This document shows positions 46,895 through 57,330 of a DNA stretch of 64,000 nt, in pieces (position 1 is the stretch's first letter; every line of letters starts with the position of its first letter). This DNA is from Haliclona indistincta (lineage: Eukaryota; Porifera; Demospongiae; Haplosclerida; Chalinidae). The translations under genes were made by a program, and so were the position numbers. The notes below the pieces were generated by a model. That model was not told the origin of the DNA, did not search any database, and worked only from the letters and a program-made list of their open reading frames with translations. The stretch lies in contig OZ024786.1 of assembly GCA_964017065.1 (NCBI GenBank), positions 11,288,578 through 11,352,577 on the forward strand. Direction: 5' to 3'.

Positions 46895-47685
46895 AATTGT
46901 TTTATTGTGCTTCCTGTTGAGATCAATGCGCATGCGCGAATCCCATGTGTTCGTTTCAAGATGGCTGAAGGTAGCCCTGATACTACAAGCTCCGTCTATC
47001 TCTATCATTACGACGAAAGAAGACGGAGTTGGCTCCCAGTTCTCGATTTGTAGTCGCTTCTGACGCAGATGTGATAGAAGCTGCCGATGGAGTTGTTCCA
47101 GAAAACGCGTCTACAAGTGAACGCGTGGGGTTCAGATATTTTGATAAATGGATGAAAGAAACCGGTATGGCAACTTCTTCTGAACCGGTGCCACTAGATT
47201 CCCTTCACTGTAATCCTGTGATAGTTAGTAAATGGTTGTGCAAGTTTATTTTGGAAACCAGGCAGGAGAGCGGAAAGCCCTATCCTCCGAAATCTCTTTG
47301 TGTGGTCTATATCGTATGTCAAGTCCTACTTCTACTTCAAGCGTTCCTGTTAATCTATCAAACTTGTTCTCTGGACAACTGCAGATTTTTTTTATGCCAA
47401 GTAAAATGGCTGTTTGTTTAGTATGAATTTGATTAATTTGCACCCACTAGTATTGGGACCATGTGATGGTATAAAGTCGTCGACAGGAAGTGTGGTCTGA
47501 TCAAACAAACCACCGCCAGTGCAGATATTTCTGATAATGCACTGGACACTCTCTTCCCATTGCTTTTCAATGGGAAATGGCAGTGCATTATTTTTGATAA
47601 TGCACTGTGGTTTGCCTGAGAGTGCGCTAGCGGATTTATTAATGCACGGGCGGTGTCTTTGATCTCAACAGGAAGTATACAATAA
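46895..47685 (+). mobile_element. Crypton-like tyrosine recombinase fragment within a small inverted-repeat unit
   Basis: TTTTATTGTGCTTCCTGTTGAGATCAA at the left (46905-46926 region) is mirrored by TTGATCTCAACAGGAAG..ACAATAAAA at the right. Inside, the frame from about 47020 to 47325 encodes SSRFVVASDADVIEAADGVV, then FRYFDKWMKETG, then LCKFILETRQESGKPYPPKS. This resembles the N-terminal part of Crypton-derived proteins (ZMYM2/QRICH1-like, 'RF....d......W......FV.E.RK.DG..YPP.SL'). Near 47295 the frame shifts before CGLYRMSSP. The catalytic recombinase domain is missing, so this is a dead fragment. A second small hairpin lies near 47555-47600. Confidence 0.5.
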
Positions 47686-49158
47686 AAATACATTATAACA
47701 AACAGCGAAATGCTTGCTACAATAATGCAAATTATTAAAATTTTGCAGAATCACAAACAGAAAGTAGTGAAATTAGACACATCTATGACAGATCCGCGTA
47801 CCGATGGAAGATAACACAGACCGCCCACTACTGATAGCTTGGTACATTCTAACCAGTCAAAACTCGTATACATAATGCACTACACTATTATTGTAGCCTG
47901 TCGTCGCTATGGGAGGGGCCCACACACACAGTGGCGTATCTAGGATTTGGAGTAGGAGGGTGCTTAATTATATATTCATATTAACCACACCCATTATTTA
48001 TTGACCTCGCCCGAAATTAGTATTACCAAGGGCATATCGAGCCGCGAAGCGGCGAGAGGGCATGCAACTAATGTAGACGGCATAGTGCTGACTGTCTATA
48101 AATAGAATTTAATATGTTAATGTTTCCAGCTAGTCACGTGTACTAGCATGATCTGCTGAGAGCGCGCGAATACACACTTTACTGTCGATGTCGCCATCAA
48201 TACAGCACAGCCAGGCCCGGCGCACCCAACAGGGCAGACCCGGCACGTGCCGGACCAATAATTTTGGGACAGGATTATTCAAAAGCACTTTCCGTACGTT
48301 GCCACGAGCTAAACTGTGGCCATAGTCACTCTACGAGTCAGTATAAACTTTTTTTTTTTAAATAATAATTATAGACACAACACAAAATAGCAAAATGCTA
48401 ATGCAAGGTGTAATGTCTCTGTACAGTAGTGATGACAATGACAGATTGATACAGTTATAAGATAGTTAAGCACTGATGGTCTAGCCTCAACATGTGAGAC
48501 AGCCAAAGAAAAAAAAACAAAACAACAACAACAACAACAAAAACAGTCGATGAGGTACAGTCTGATTTGAGCATCTATAGTTTGAGTAATCTTAAGCTTA
48601 GTGGCCAGGTGAGTAAAGGAAAGAAGTGATAGAACATTGATCATGAGAGAGCGAAATGAATACAGGAGGAGGAAGGTGAGAAAGTAGCAGAGATCACAAA
48701 GAAATCAGTAAAGACCAAAGATTAACAGGATGAAGAAGATGAGTTACAGAGGAGAAATCTGCAGGAGAATAGCCAGAATGAGAAAAACGCATAGGACGAG
48801 GGAGGACTTGAAAGGAGATGGCAGCAGAGGCGAGAGTGGAGGAGAGGGAAGAAGAAACGCTGGACGACTATAAGGTGTAGATACACGACGAGGCAAGGGT
48901 TGCAGTGGAACAGTAGCAACAGGTGAGGTCACAGTAGCAGGAGAAGAGGCTCGAGAGGAGGGCTGGTCACGTGTTGGTGGCAAGCAGCTTGGGGCAGGCA
49001 AAGGGCGTCTAGAAGGAGACGAGGCGGAGGGAGATGTTGGTGGACAAGATAATGATGACTGAGATGGCGACAAAGTCGAATGTGGCTGACGGTCCACACC
49101 GCTGGCGCAGTTGCTGACCTTCCGCTGGGTGACGTGAGCATGGCGGCCACCACGTGTG

Positions 49159-49200
49159 CTCGGGCCACCCCTAGCAGTGTTGAGCTAGGGGTGGCCCGAG
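49159..49200. repeat. perfect 17-bp stem hairpin
   Basis: CTCGGGCCACCCCTAGC, an 8-base loop, then GCTAGGGGTGGCCCGAG. It is GC-rich and perfect, unlike the AT-rich surroundings. Confidence 0.9.
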
Positions 49201-49285
49201 AACTTGTTTCGTAGACAGAGACTCTCGTCACACGCGACCGAAACGTTGAATAAATTGCAAAGGGGCGGAGTCATACGCAATAAAT

Positions 49286-49576
49286 ATGAATATTAATGAG
49301 CTGCCGGTCGGGCCTGGCAGCGCGCATGAAGCAAAGGCGAAGATGGACCTAGAGGGCGGTTCTGGAGAATGGCTCTGCTGTCTCAGGCGTCTGTACTTCT
49401 TGCGCAAAGCTGTGGCAGCCACGGTTGTACTCATAGGTGTTTTAGATGCAGTAGATCCAGGTAAACTGCTAGTACACTTATACATTGGCACAGAGCCACT
49501 AGCTGCCGCTCTTGCCAGGCGCTGCCGCCCTTTGGTAACCGGAAGTAAGTCAGGACACGCCTGTACACTTTTGTGA
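49286..49576 (+). CDS. hypothetical ORF inside the TIR element
   Basis: 96 codons. A possible donor lies after GTAGATCCAG (49460). The middle part (YFLRKAVAATVVLIGVLDAV) is hydrophobic and could be a membrane segment. I do not recognise it; it may be chance or a captured exon. Confidence 0.25.
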   Translation: MNINELPVGPGSAHEAKAKMDLEGGSGEWLCCLRRLYFLRKAVAATVVLIGVLDAVDPGKLLVHLYIGTEPLAAALARRCRPLVTGSKSGHACTLL

Positions 49577-49720
49577 ACGGCCGTTTATGTTAAGTTTACG
49601 TGATTATACGGACAACTATTTATAGTAACAGTCAGCACTATGCCGTCTACACTATGGTATTCAGAGTTGCATGCCCTCTAGCCGCTAAGGTTCGATGAGC
49701 CCTTGGTATTACTATTATTA

Positions 49721-50249
49721 CAGTTGAAATTCAAGCAAAGCTTTGCATACTGCAGCTGTTCTCTGACCTAGTATAGTAAAACGTGCATTCCTATAGCAAG
49801 CCACTAAACCCTAAACCCTAAACCTTACTATTTATGGCAAACATTCATTATTTTTGCTAATCATGGTTAACTATATCTTATGCCTCATAAAAAAAGAAAT
49901 TCCTGGTTCTTAGAGGGGAGCTCAACTCAAGCACGAAAGCACCCTTGTAAACACGCCCCTGCACACACACACACACATGCACGCACGCACGCACACACAC
50001 ACACACACACACTCACAGTTGAGGAAACCCAAAACAAACTCTGCAAGAACAAACTACATTGGGCATGGACAAGTTGAATAAAATTAATAAGGCACTTTCG
50101 AGAAGCAAAAATAACATCACTGTGACCAAATAAAGCATCAAGTTGAAATATTATAACTAGTTGACAATGAATAATTTGGGCTACAAAATTTAACCAGTCA
50201 AATACATGTTGTGGTATTTTGTACATGGTACTTCTACACATGTGCCTTA
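49721..50249. other. intergenic with AC repeat and telomere-like motif
   Basis: CCCTAAACCCTAAACC at 49806-49821 is two units of a telomere-type motif. An AC-rich repeat is at 49962-50012. GTTGAGGAAACCCAAAACAAACTC at 50020-50040 repeats sequence seen at 41382. No gene is seen. Confidence 0.5.
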
Positions 50250-50710
50250 AGGCCTTTTCACACTGGAGTCGGTTATGATGCGCATTGGCACCTGTCTAGA
50301 ACCGTTCACTATCGATGCGAATTGAATGCGCATCGGGAGCGTTCACACTAGACTTCTGGAAACACGATTAGAACGCCGTTTAGGTCACGTGCCGGCTCGC
50401 GTGTTGCAGTAGCTGTACCCCTATACTGCTTCCACAGCAGCGCTTGTGGGCAGGAAACACTGCCAGAGGACAGAGAAACCGTCGATCGTCTTCCCAGCAG
50501 CCATTGTTCGAAAACATGTGTTCATTCATTATTCATGACTTCCGGTACACCCACGCGATTCGGTTCGATGCGCTTCCAATCCACATCGCGAGGTGGATTG
50601 ACTCGATGCGCATTCATTCGATGCGCATTGGACGAAGTACAGTGTGAACGCGCCCAATTCGCATTCGATGCGCATTGAATTCGGTTAAATTTGCCAGTGT
50701 GAAAAGGCCT
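50250..50710. mobile_element. PIF/Harbinger-type MITE (TTA target duplication)
   Basis: AGGCCTTTTCACACTGG and CCAGTGTGAAAAGGCCT are perfect inverted ends flanked by TTA (50247-50249 and 50711-50713). Several subterminal GATGCGCATT / CGATGCGAATT motifs in both orientations could be transposase-binding repeats. 461 bp, no transposase. Confidence 0.8.
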
Positions 50711-50713
50711 TTA

Positions 50714-51344
50714 GGCCTGTCTTGATATAGGGTTTCATTATCACATTGTGTTGATAATGCCATATTTTTGTATTTTTATGCATAAAAATTACCCGTGCGC
50801 AGTATGCGCCAGGGTTATGCTTTTGTGTCTGTCTATATGCGTATATAATTATATATGGCGGTATATGTGTGTCATCAAAAAACACAGCTGTTTGCGTCTT
50901 ACTGCTCAAAGATCTCCACGAAAACACACTCTGCAGCTTCTTCACTGAATTTATAGTCCTATGAAGACGTTTCTGTGCTGGCAAGCCTTGCTCGAGCGGC
51001 TAATCCATGGCTTTCTAAAGCTACGTGTCCTTGTAAGAGTACTTTACGGTATTGTGGGTGTGTCACCCAACCTCCTATCCATGTCGATGTCCTCACTCAC
51101 TCTCACACGTACTGTACGTCAGAGCCATTAAACTTCTTGAGGCCTATACAAGTAGGTAGGGTATCAGTCTTTTTTGAGGCCTTCTGTGATGTGCCAATCA
51201 GGAGCTGTCTATGGGTAGGAGCTGTCTTCTGGAGCTGTCTATGGGCTAGCTGTAACGTGCGTGTTGCAGTAATGCTGGAGTAGTCATGTTTAGCTCCTAG
51301 CTCAGCCAATGGGTATGTGTTCATTAGAACTCTAGTTTGTTAAT
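50714..51344. other. spacer without recognised gene
   Basis: A GGAGCTGTCTATGGG direct repeat at about 51201 and 51231 is the only structure noted. Confidence 0.4.
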
Positions 51345-51840
51345 CAATTCTGCATAATTTTGTGACATACGTAGCAGCATAAAAATTTAATTAATGAAAA
51401 GAATCAAGCATCGCATTCAGTAAGCTCATTCTCAAACTCTCCAGCTTTGGTGAGGGGTGGGATGGAAGAGACCTTCCAGCTCTTTCATCCCACCTCCTAC
51501 CAGTCACGCTCCTCAACGAAGCTAGAGGAGGAGGGAATTAGACGAGTTCCCATCATCGTGATGATACATTATCGTGGTGTAGCTTTTCATTATCGCACAC
51601 GTCTAAAGTGCATGTTTGTGGATCAAGCTTGATTCTGATAATAGTAGTATCTTATCATTGTGTTTGGAGACTGGTTTATGCCCGACAAGGCAAAGTGTCA
51701 TATAGCACATACGTAAGTAGGGAATTTGCAAAACAATTGACTAGCTGTGCAGTCACAGATGGTGTTTCATAATTCACATGACACACTAAATGAATAGATC
51801 ACACATATGACACCCACACAGTACGTAGAATAAACAACTT
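51345..51840. repeat. duplicated spacer near caspase-like copy C
   Basis: Collinear with 41590-42230 and continuous with the 3' flank of copy C. Because no transposon separates it from the gene, it represents the arrangement before the 2-kb insertion beside copy B. Confidence 0.85.
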
Positions 51841-51990
51841 GAATGGGGAAAGCCCTTGAAGCTACTACAGAAAGTAGCATGTTTAATCGGGGATTGGTGT
51901 GCGACTGTGCATCATGTGACTTCCGGACCAATTCATGCAATAATGGTACAATTTAACCCAAATACTACTTCACACACAGAATCATTTACA

Positions 51991-53418
51991 TCAGCTCACC
52001 TCAACAGAATCCACTGCATCAAGTTGAACTGAGCACAAATCTTTAGATACTCTACCGTACAGCTCTATCATTCGACAACAATCCAGTTGTTTTTTACCCA
52101 GTGCTTCGATATAATACGGTATACTCTCCAGAAGATGGCGTGGAGACACTGCAATGCCGTGGTGTGTTCTGTTTAGTACAGCCATCACTTCAACAAACGC
52201 CAGCAAGAAGAGATTAGGATTAGTGACGTTGACATTATTGTGAATTAGTTCGATCGAAGCAATGGAGTGAATGAGCAGAGTCACTATAGCAGTCAAGATG
52301 CGACACTCCGTGTCGTACCCTCCTTCAAGCAACCCTCTTTCTTCCAGTACTTGCAGTGGGCAAGGCTCCAACGTGTGCAGAGATTCTAACCAGTCAGTCG
52401 TGATTCTGGTCAGCACTGAGGGAGGTTGTGACTTGTCCTTGCGAGGCTCATAGTACTTCCAAACGAATGCAGTAGTACTTTTATTTCGTGGAATAGCTGC
52501 CTCTTCTTCGGGCACATTATCTAATGCAGTCTGTTGATCGTAGGAAACCAACGACGGAGTGAATCTACCAAATTTCAATCCATACTTCTCATCGTAGCGG
52601 AGAATAATTGAAGAGAGAGCTTCGGTACACAGCCTGCATTCCATGAAGACGTCTGAGAGTGGTAGACTGCCAGGAGTGGGCTGTACTCTGTCTAGTGAGT
52701 ATCGGAGAAAATACGAGAATATACTATACCCAAGGGAATTGATTGCAAGAGATACGTCGCCGGCAGTGGTTGCAGCCAAAACATAGGTGTGGTCAAGCAT
52801 GGGTTCGAGATCACGATTGCCTGTAAGTTGCATCGCCATCGTCCCTGCGTAACAACAGTCGAGAATGATGAATATGTACTTGGCTTTGCAATTCTGCAAG
52901 CAAGAAAAAATAGCTTCAGGATACAAAATGGTGTCTGGCTGTTGGTTGTAGTCACAAGGAGCGAAACCCCAATTATTCCCAGCTGAGTTGTCTTCACGCC
53001 GAAATAAATACTTGACTCCACGTCCACTGAGAAAAAGCACGAACAGGCCCGTGTCTGAGACATTGCTGGCTTGTTTCCTGATATGTCGTCTCATTCCTTC
53101 CAACGTGCAGTCCTCTTTTTGTTCGGAAGAAACGTACACTTGAACGTTGTCTTGAGGAATAACTTCGTTCTCTGCGAACGCTAGCGTAACGTCCAAGGCG
53201 GTGAGTTTGACGACATCTCCTATAGAACGGTCTATGCAGGCCTCGCTGTACTGCTTGTCTATTCCGAACGAGAGCATGTAACTGTCTTGAGGGTCATACA
53301 CGAGCGTTTCTTTCGGGTCATTAGTGACCGTGATGAACTCTTCAGACAAAGACGCCCCAGCATTGCACTGTCTGGCTTCGGAACCCTGTCGTATCCAAGA
53401 AGAAAATAAAGCTCCCAT
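51991..53418 (-). CDS. caspase-like protein copy C, catalytic His replaced by Arg
   Basis: 475 codons, nearly the same as copy B throughout, including the downstream flank. Starts MGALFSSWIR. The His motif is again FLSGRGVKYLF; the Cys motif IFIILDCCYAGTMAM is intact. Shared Arg in two independently assembled copies makes a base-calling error unlikely and suggests the change came before their duplication. The ORF ends EVS-stop at the position where copies A and D splice. Its start codon is 172 bp from that of copy D on the other strand, so the two may be expressed together. A dominant-negative or scaffold role towards copy D is speculation. Confidence 0.8.
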   Translation of the reverse strand: MGALFSSWIRQGSEARQCNAGASLSEEFITVTNDPKETLVYDPQDSYMLSFGIDKQYSEACIDRSIGDVVKLTALDVTLAFAENEVIPQDNVQVYVSSEQKEDCTLEGMRRHIRKQASNVSDTGLFVLFLSGRGVKYLFRREDNSAGNNWGFAPCDYNQQPDTILYPEAIFSCLQNCKAKYIFIILDCCYAGTMAMQLTGNRDLEPMLDHTYVLAATTAGDVSLAINSLGYSIFSYFLRYSLDRVQPTPGSLPLSDVFMECRLCTEALSSIILRYDEKYGLKFGRFTPSLVSYDQQTALDNVPEEEAAIPRNKSTTAFVWKYYEPRKDKSQPPSVLTRITTDWLESLHTLEPCPLQVLEERGLLEGGYDTECRILTAIVTLLIHSIASIELIHNNVNVTNPNLFLLAFVEVMAVLNRTHHGIAVSPRHLLESIPYYIEALGKKQLDCCRMIELYGRVSKDLCSVQLDAVDSVEVS

Positions 53419-53590
53419 GATAATGGCGAGGAGGACAGGAGAACTTCCGAACTGGTGAAGTGATTTTCGCTTGGTTTATGTAGTAGCAACCGAGGTAGCC
53501 AAACACGTGCTGTCAACACGCCCACTTCAATTCAATGAATTCATTATTAGTCTATCATCAAACGCCCACTATCAACAGTGTTGCTGCGCC
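53419..53590. promoter_or_regulatory. bidirectional promoter region (copy 2)
   Basis: 172 bp between the ATGs of copies C and D. It shares GAAGTGATTTTCGCTTGGT and CACGTGCTGTC with the other pair. ATTCAATGAATTCATTATT is the most TATA-like stretch. Confidence 0.6.
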
Positions 53591-56468
53591 ATGGGGATCG
53601 GTCCTTTCCGCAGGATCACGGCTAGAAGAGAGAGCGAACCGGCTACTACACAAGAAGCATCAGCCACAAAGACAGAAGATCGCTTTGATGACTTCGTCGT
53701 GGTCACAAACGCCCCGCAAGAGGTGCTAAATTATGACCCGCTGCAAAGCTACATGATCGCCTTCGGGATCAACGAGCAACACGCAGAAAACTACCAGCAT
53801 AAATCACTGGGCGACGTGATCCGATTGAGCACCTTGGACGTTACGCTGAGTTTCGTAGAGCACGGCGTGATCCCTCAAGACAACTACCAGCTATTCTTGT
53901 CCTCTGAACAGAAGGAAGAGTGCTCCCTGGAGGGTATGAAAGCTGAGATCAACCAGCAAGCCGGAAGAGTTGGAGAAGATGGCATTTTAGTCATCTTTCT
54001 TAGCGGGCATGGGGTAAAGTATGGACCGGACAGTTGGGGATTTGTTCCGGCTGACTACAACAGGACATTGGAAGCCATTCTAACAGGATCAGACCTCACT
54101 AAAAGTATTCAAGAGGCACGGCGCAAGGCCAAGTACAAGTACACTTTGATCATTCTCGATTGCTGCTATTCTGGAGCGATGGCACTGAAACTAACCTCTG
54201 ATTGTGAAGACGATGAGACTTGTTCTTTACTCACTAACACGTATGTTCTGGCGGCTGGTAGTGCCAATGAGACTTCCCTTGCCATCAACAGTCTCGGCTA
54301 CACCATCTTCACTTACTTTCTTCGATTTGCGCTGGACAAAGTTCAGCCTGTGCCTGGTGCTTTACCGTTGTCAGACATGTTTGACGAGTGTCAGTTGTGT
54401 GCTGAAGCTCTGTCATCGATTATCATACGACGAGACGAACAATTTGGTTTGAGGTTCAGCAAATTTACGCCTTCTTTGACTGCGTTCGATCCGCAGGTAC
54501 AAGTAGATGATGTTGGAGTAGAGTCAACTGACGGAGGAATGATGCTCGATGAGGAATCTCTGATAGGGAAGGAGAAGACTGCATTCGTCTGGAAGTACTA
54601 CAAGCCTCGCGAAGACAAGACAAAGCCTCCTTCCGTGCTTCATACCATCACAGTGGACTGGTTAGAGTCGCTCCATACCATACAACCCAGTCCATTGCAA
54701 ATACTGGAGGACAGGGACCTGCTTGAAGGAGGCTATGACACAGAGGGTCGCATACTGGCAGCTACCATTACTCTGCTCATTCACTCTATTGCTTCGATTG
54801 AATTAGTGTACAACAACGCAAATGTTGCTAATCCCAATCTCTTCCTGCTGGCGTTTGTCGAAGTGATGGCTACATTGGACAGAGCGCATCACAACATCAG
54901 AGTGACTCCACATCATTTGACGCAAGCTGCACTTTACTACGCCGAGGCGCTGAAGAGAAGCAACGTAGACCCTACTGAAATTGTAAAGCTTTACATACAA
55001 GTGGTCAGAGATGTAAGCTCTGCAGAGTTTGATGCTTTGGAGGTAAGTAAAAGGTCATCAGAAGTTACAATGTCAACAGTGAAAAATTCATACTGTGTAC
55101 ATGTGCTATGACAGTCAGCAAAGCATAGATAGATAACCTTTGACACTAAACTTCCTTTCAGCTGGCTCTGGCTTGGATTACAATTCATGCATGGTCATGT
55201 AGCTTGTGTTTTGATAGCCTCCCTCCCTCCCTATCGCTACACTCAGTGTTATCTCGTTGGGAAAAAATTGTTAAAGCAATACCGAGATTGCGTGCGCTTT
55301 ACAAATTTTACTGAGACTCATTGGGTATGTGAGGATGCAGCTTCACAGCAAGGTTTGTGCTCTTTGGTAGTTTTTCACGGGCAAAATAAATTTGCTCATT
55401 AACATTCATAGCGAACAGTAACCCATAAAGGAGTTCCAGCTTCTATGTATAATCGTCTTTTTTAGTGGTGACATAATCATTACACAACTTGGTAATTTAC
55501 CTCTTGCGCTATACACACACAGCTAAACCATTGTCTTTGTGCATCCTTACTATCACCAAGCAAAGCTCGATTCACTAAAACAAGGTGCTTTCAGTAGTTG
55601 GGGTCAGAATTAGCTCACAATACATGGTGCTTTAGCTTGCATAGATTAAGCTAAAAAAAACTCCCTGCCTTGAATTCCCCATTGATTATATACATGCTTC
55701 TCTATCACAGAGTTTATGTGGACAGTTTGTTTAGCAAAGTAGTCTCTAAGGCAACCCTGTTTATCATCACTGGAACAGCATCAGTCACTAGTGAACACTA
55801 AATATCTGCAATGTGTCGTACACATGTTTCATCTCACACATGCATGAACTGCGTTCCTTCCTGTCTAGTACGTGTAGTTCAGGCAAGTGCTTTTGTCCAT
55901 TATATGGAACGGAGGTTCAATCTGTATTGTTATGTACATCGGAACCTCTCTAAGGCAGACACCATTGGGACCAACAAAAATCATCCATTAGTTAGACTGG
56001 GTATAGGCAAGGGCGTATAGGGACTTCAGTGCTGTCCTAGAAAAATTGTCTAGCTTAATCTAAAATCATCCAGAGGGTGTCCTCTGGTCAGGGGTTTATT
56101 ATGGTTGTATTTGGGATTCAGTAAGTGTCTATTATAGATGGATGAGGGGTGTCCTCTAAGAGGGGTTCCACTGTACATTGGTAAAATGTCCGTTATTGGG
56201 AGTGTCCGTTAAAAGAGGTTCCACAGTAAACCAATCTAACACAAGTATGTTTGAACCACCATTAATATTACACTCTGTGACATTATTCTCAATCAACTGT
56301 TTGATCAATGATTTGTAAGTGTGTCTTTCACATTTTTATCAATTTTTCTAGGACAGCACTGAAGTCCCTATACCCAGTCTAACTACATGGAGACCTGTAC
56401 ATGAAGATGACGAAGACGATAATACGAAAGAGAAGGCGGAGGAAGAGAGAGCCCAGTCAAATACATAA
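53591..56468 (+). CDS. caspase-like protein copy D, catalytic dyad intact
   Basis: Exon 1 53591-55042 and exon 2 56352-56468 (phase 0, donor GAG|GTAAGT, acceptor TTTTTCTAG), about 522 residues. The start MGIGPFRRITARRE is chosen over upstream in-frame codons because stub E shares it and because of the paralogues' MG start (possible myristoylation). The peptidase C14-like domain has the His motif FLSGHGVKYG (about 142) and the Cys motif LIILDCCYSGAMALKL (about 191). The family cleaves proteins after Asp or basic residues using this dyad; which applies here is not visible. A helical C-terminal domain follows (WLESLHTIQPSPLQ, GYDTEGRILAATITLLIHSI), then the exon 2 tail TWRPVHEDDEDDNTKEKAEE, strongly acidic. 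The 1.3-kb intron holds a MITE with an inverted copy of the exon 2 acceptor. Confidence 0.85.
55938..56228. mobile_element. pogo-like MITE in intron of copy D, carrying an inverted exon fragment
   Basis: Ends GGAACCTCTCTAAGG and AAAAGAGGTTCC, a relative of the repeat at 41330-41580. After CAAAAATCATCCA an insert (about 55988-56061) reads the reverse complement of the intron end and start of exon 2, and the direct repeat AAAATCATCCA (55977-55987 and 56062-56072) flanks it. Confidence 0.7.
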
Positions 56469-56593
56469 AAATATATTTCATACAGTTTCAAAAACTAAAA
56501 ACAATAACAGTTCTTGTAACCTGCTGGTGTCCTAGACACCAGTAATAATAATAATTTTATTATTATATCAGTTATCGGTGCAGTGTGTACAAG
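56469..56593. other. 3' flank of copy D
   Basis: ATAAAAATATATTTC follows the stop and may include the poly(A) signal. CTGGTGTCCTAGACACCAG at 56522-56540 is a near-perfect palindrome. Confidence 0.45.
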
Positions 56594-57330
56594 CATAGAT
56601 AATAAATACTACGTAACCGGGATAGGAAACATTGAAAACCGGGTGGGCAGATGCGCGTTTCGCTGTCGTGACGTTAAATGACGATTCAATGAGATTCATA
56701 GATAAATTTCACAGGTTACACAAAGATGGGCGATTTATGCCTGGTTTACTCGGCTGTAACCGATGTTTCATAGAGTGTCTGAGAACGCCGGTAGAACGTT
56801 ACAATGCAGAGACAGCTAATCTAACAGAAACACGGCCTCGGGCTTGCTGAATTCAGATAGCTTCTACGCAAACGTGTCTACAAAATCGACTGTGACTAAG
56901 ACCTAAAATGACTATACAGCAGCTATGGAACAGGCCAGTCAGCTCAAAACCGAACTAAACAATGAGGAACACATTGTACTTTAGTATAGAAATGGCTAGA
57001 AGTAAAGGAAAGTGTTTACAACGGAGAAAACGTGTATAATAGAATGTTTTCAGCACTCCCTAGCTCACAGACGTGCTCTCCTCAATCTCCCAGCCAACCT
57101 TGCCACAAGAGGTCAAAGAATGATACCTAAACAAATCTCTATAGCGTCTTTCGTGCCGCAAATCACTCGTGTACTGAAGCTACAAACCCAAAAGTGTCGT
57201 CCATTGTCATCTCCCTGCCTACTGTCAGCGAAACGCGCATTGTGCCACCAGACGTGACGTCACGCAATACATTTTGAATTGGGTAAATTTGGAGTTTCCT
57301 ATCCCGGTTACGTAGTATTTATTATCTATG
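56594..57330. mobile_element. 737-bp TIR element with 7-bp target duplication
   Basis: CATAGATAATAAATACTACG and on (about 37 bp, including TAACCGGGATAGGAAAC) is mirrored exactly at 57294-57330. GTACAAG flanks both sides (56587-56593, 57331-57337). The interior has only short ORFs, so it is non-autonomous. Confidence 0.85.

Larger units (their letters stand above)
48014..49720. mobile_element. 1.7-kb element with long imperfect terminal inverted repeats
   Basis: About 85-95 bp at each end mirror each other: AGTATTACCAAGGGCAT, GGGCATGCAACT.ATGTAGACGG, CATAGTGCTGACTGT.TATAAAT at 48019-48104, with complements at 49618-49712. The left end is CG-rich (GCCGCGAAGCGGC). The interior holds a GAAGAA/purine-rich stretch, a strong hairpin at 49159-49200 and short ORFs, none a transposase. 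It may have captured host sequence. Confidence 0.65.

Noticed and set aside
48722..49231. Pro/Ser-rich minus-strand ORFs as a secreted or GPI-type protein
   Set aside because: The ORFs overlap in different frames over a purine-rich stretch within a TIR element and show no domain or splice support.
49804..49826. Telomere
   Set aside because: Only two CCCTAAA units inside ordinary sequence; at most an interstitial remnant.
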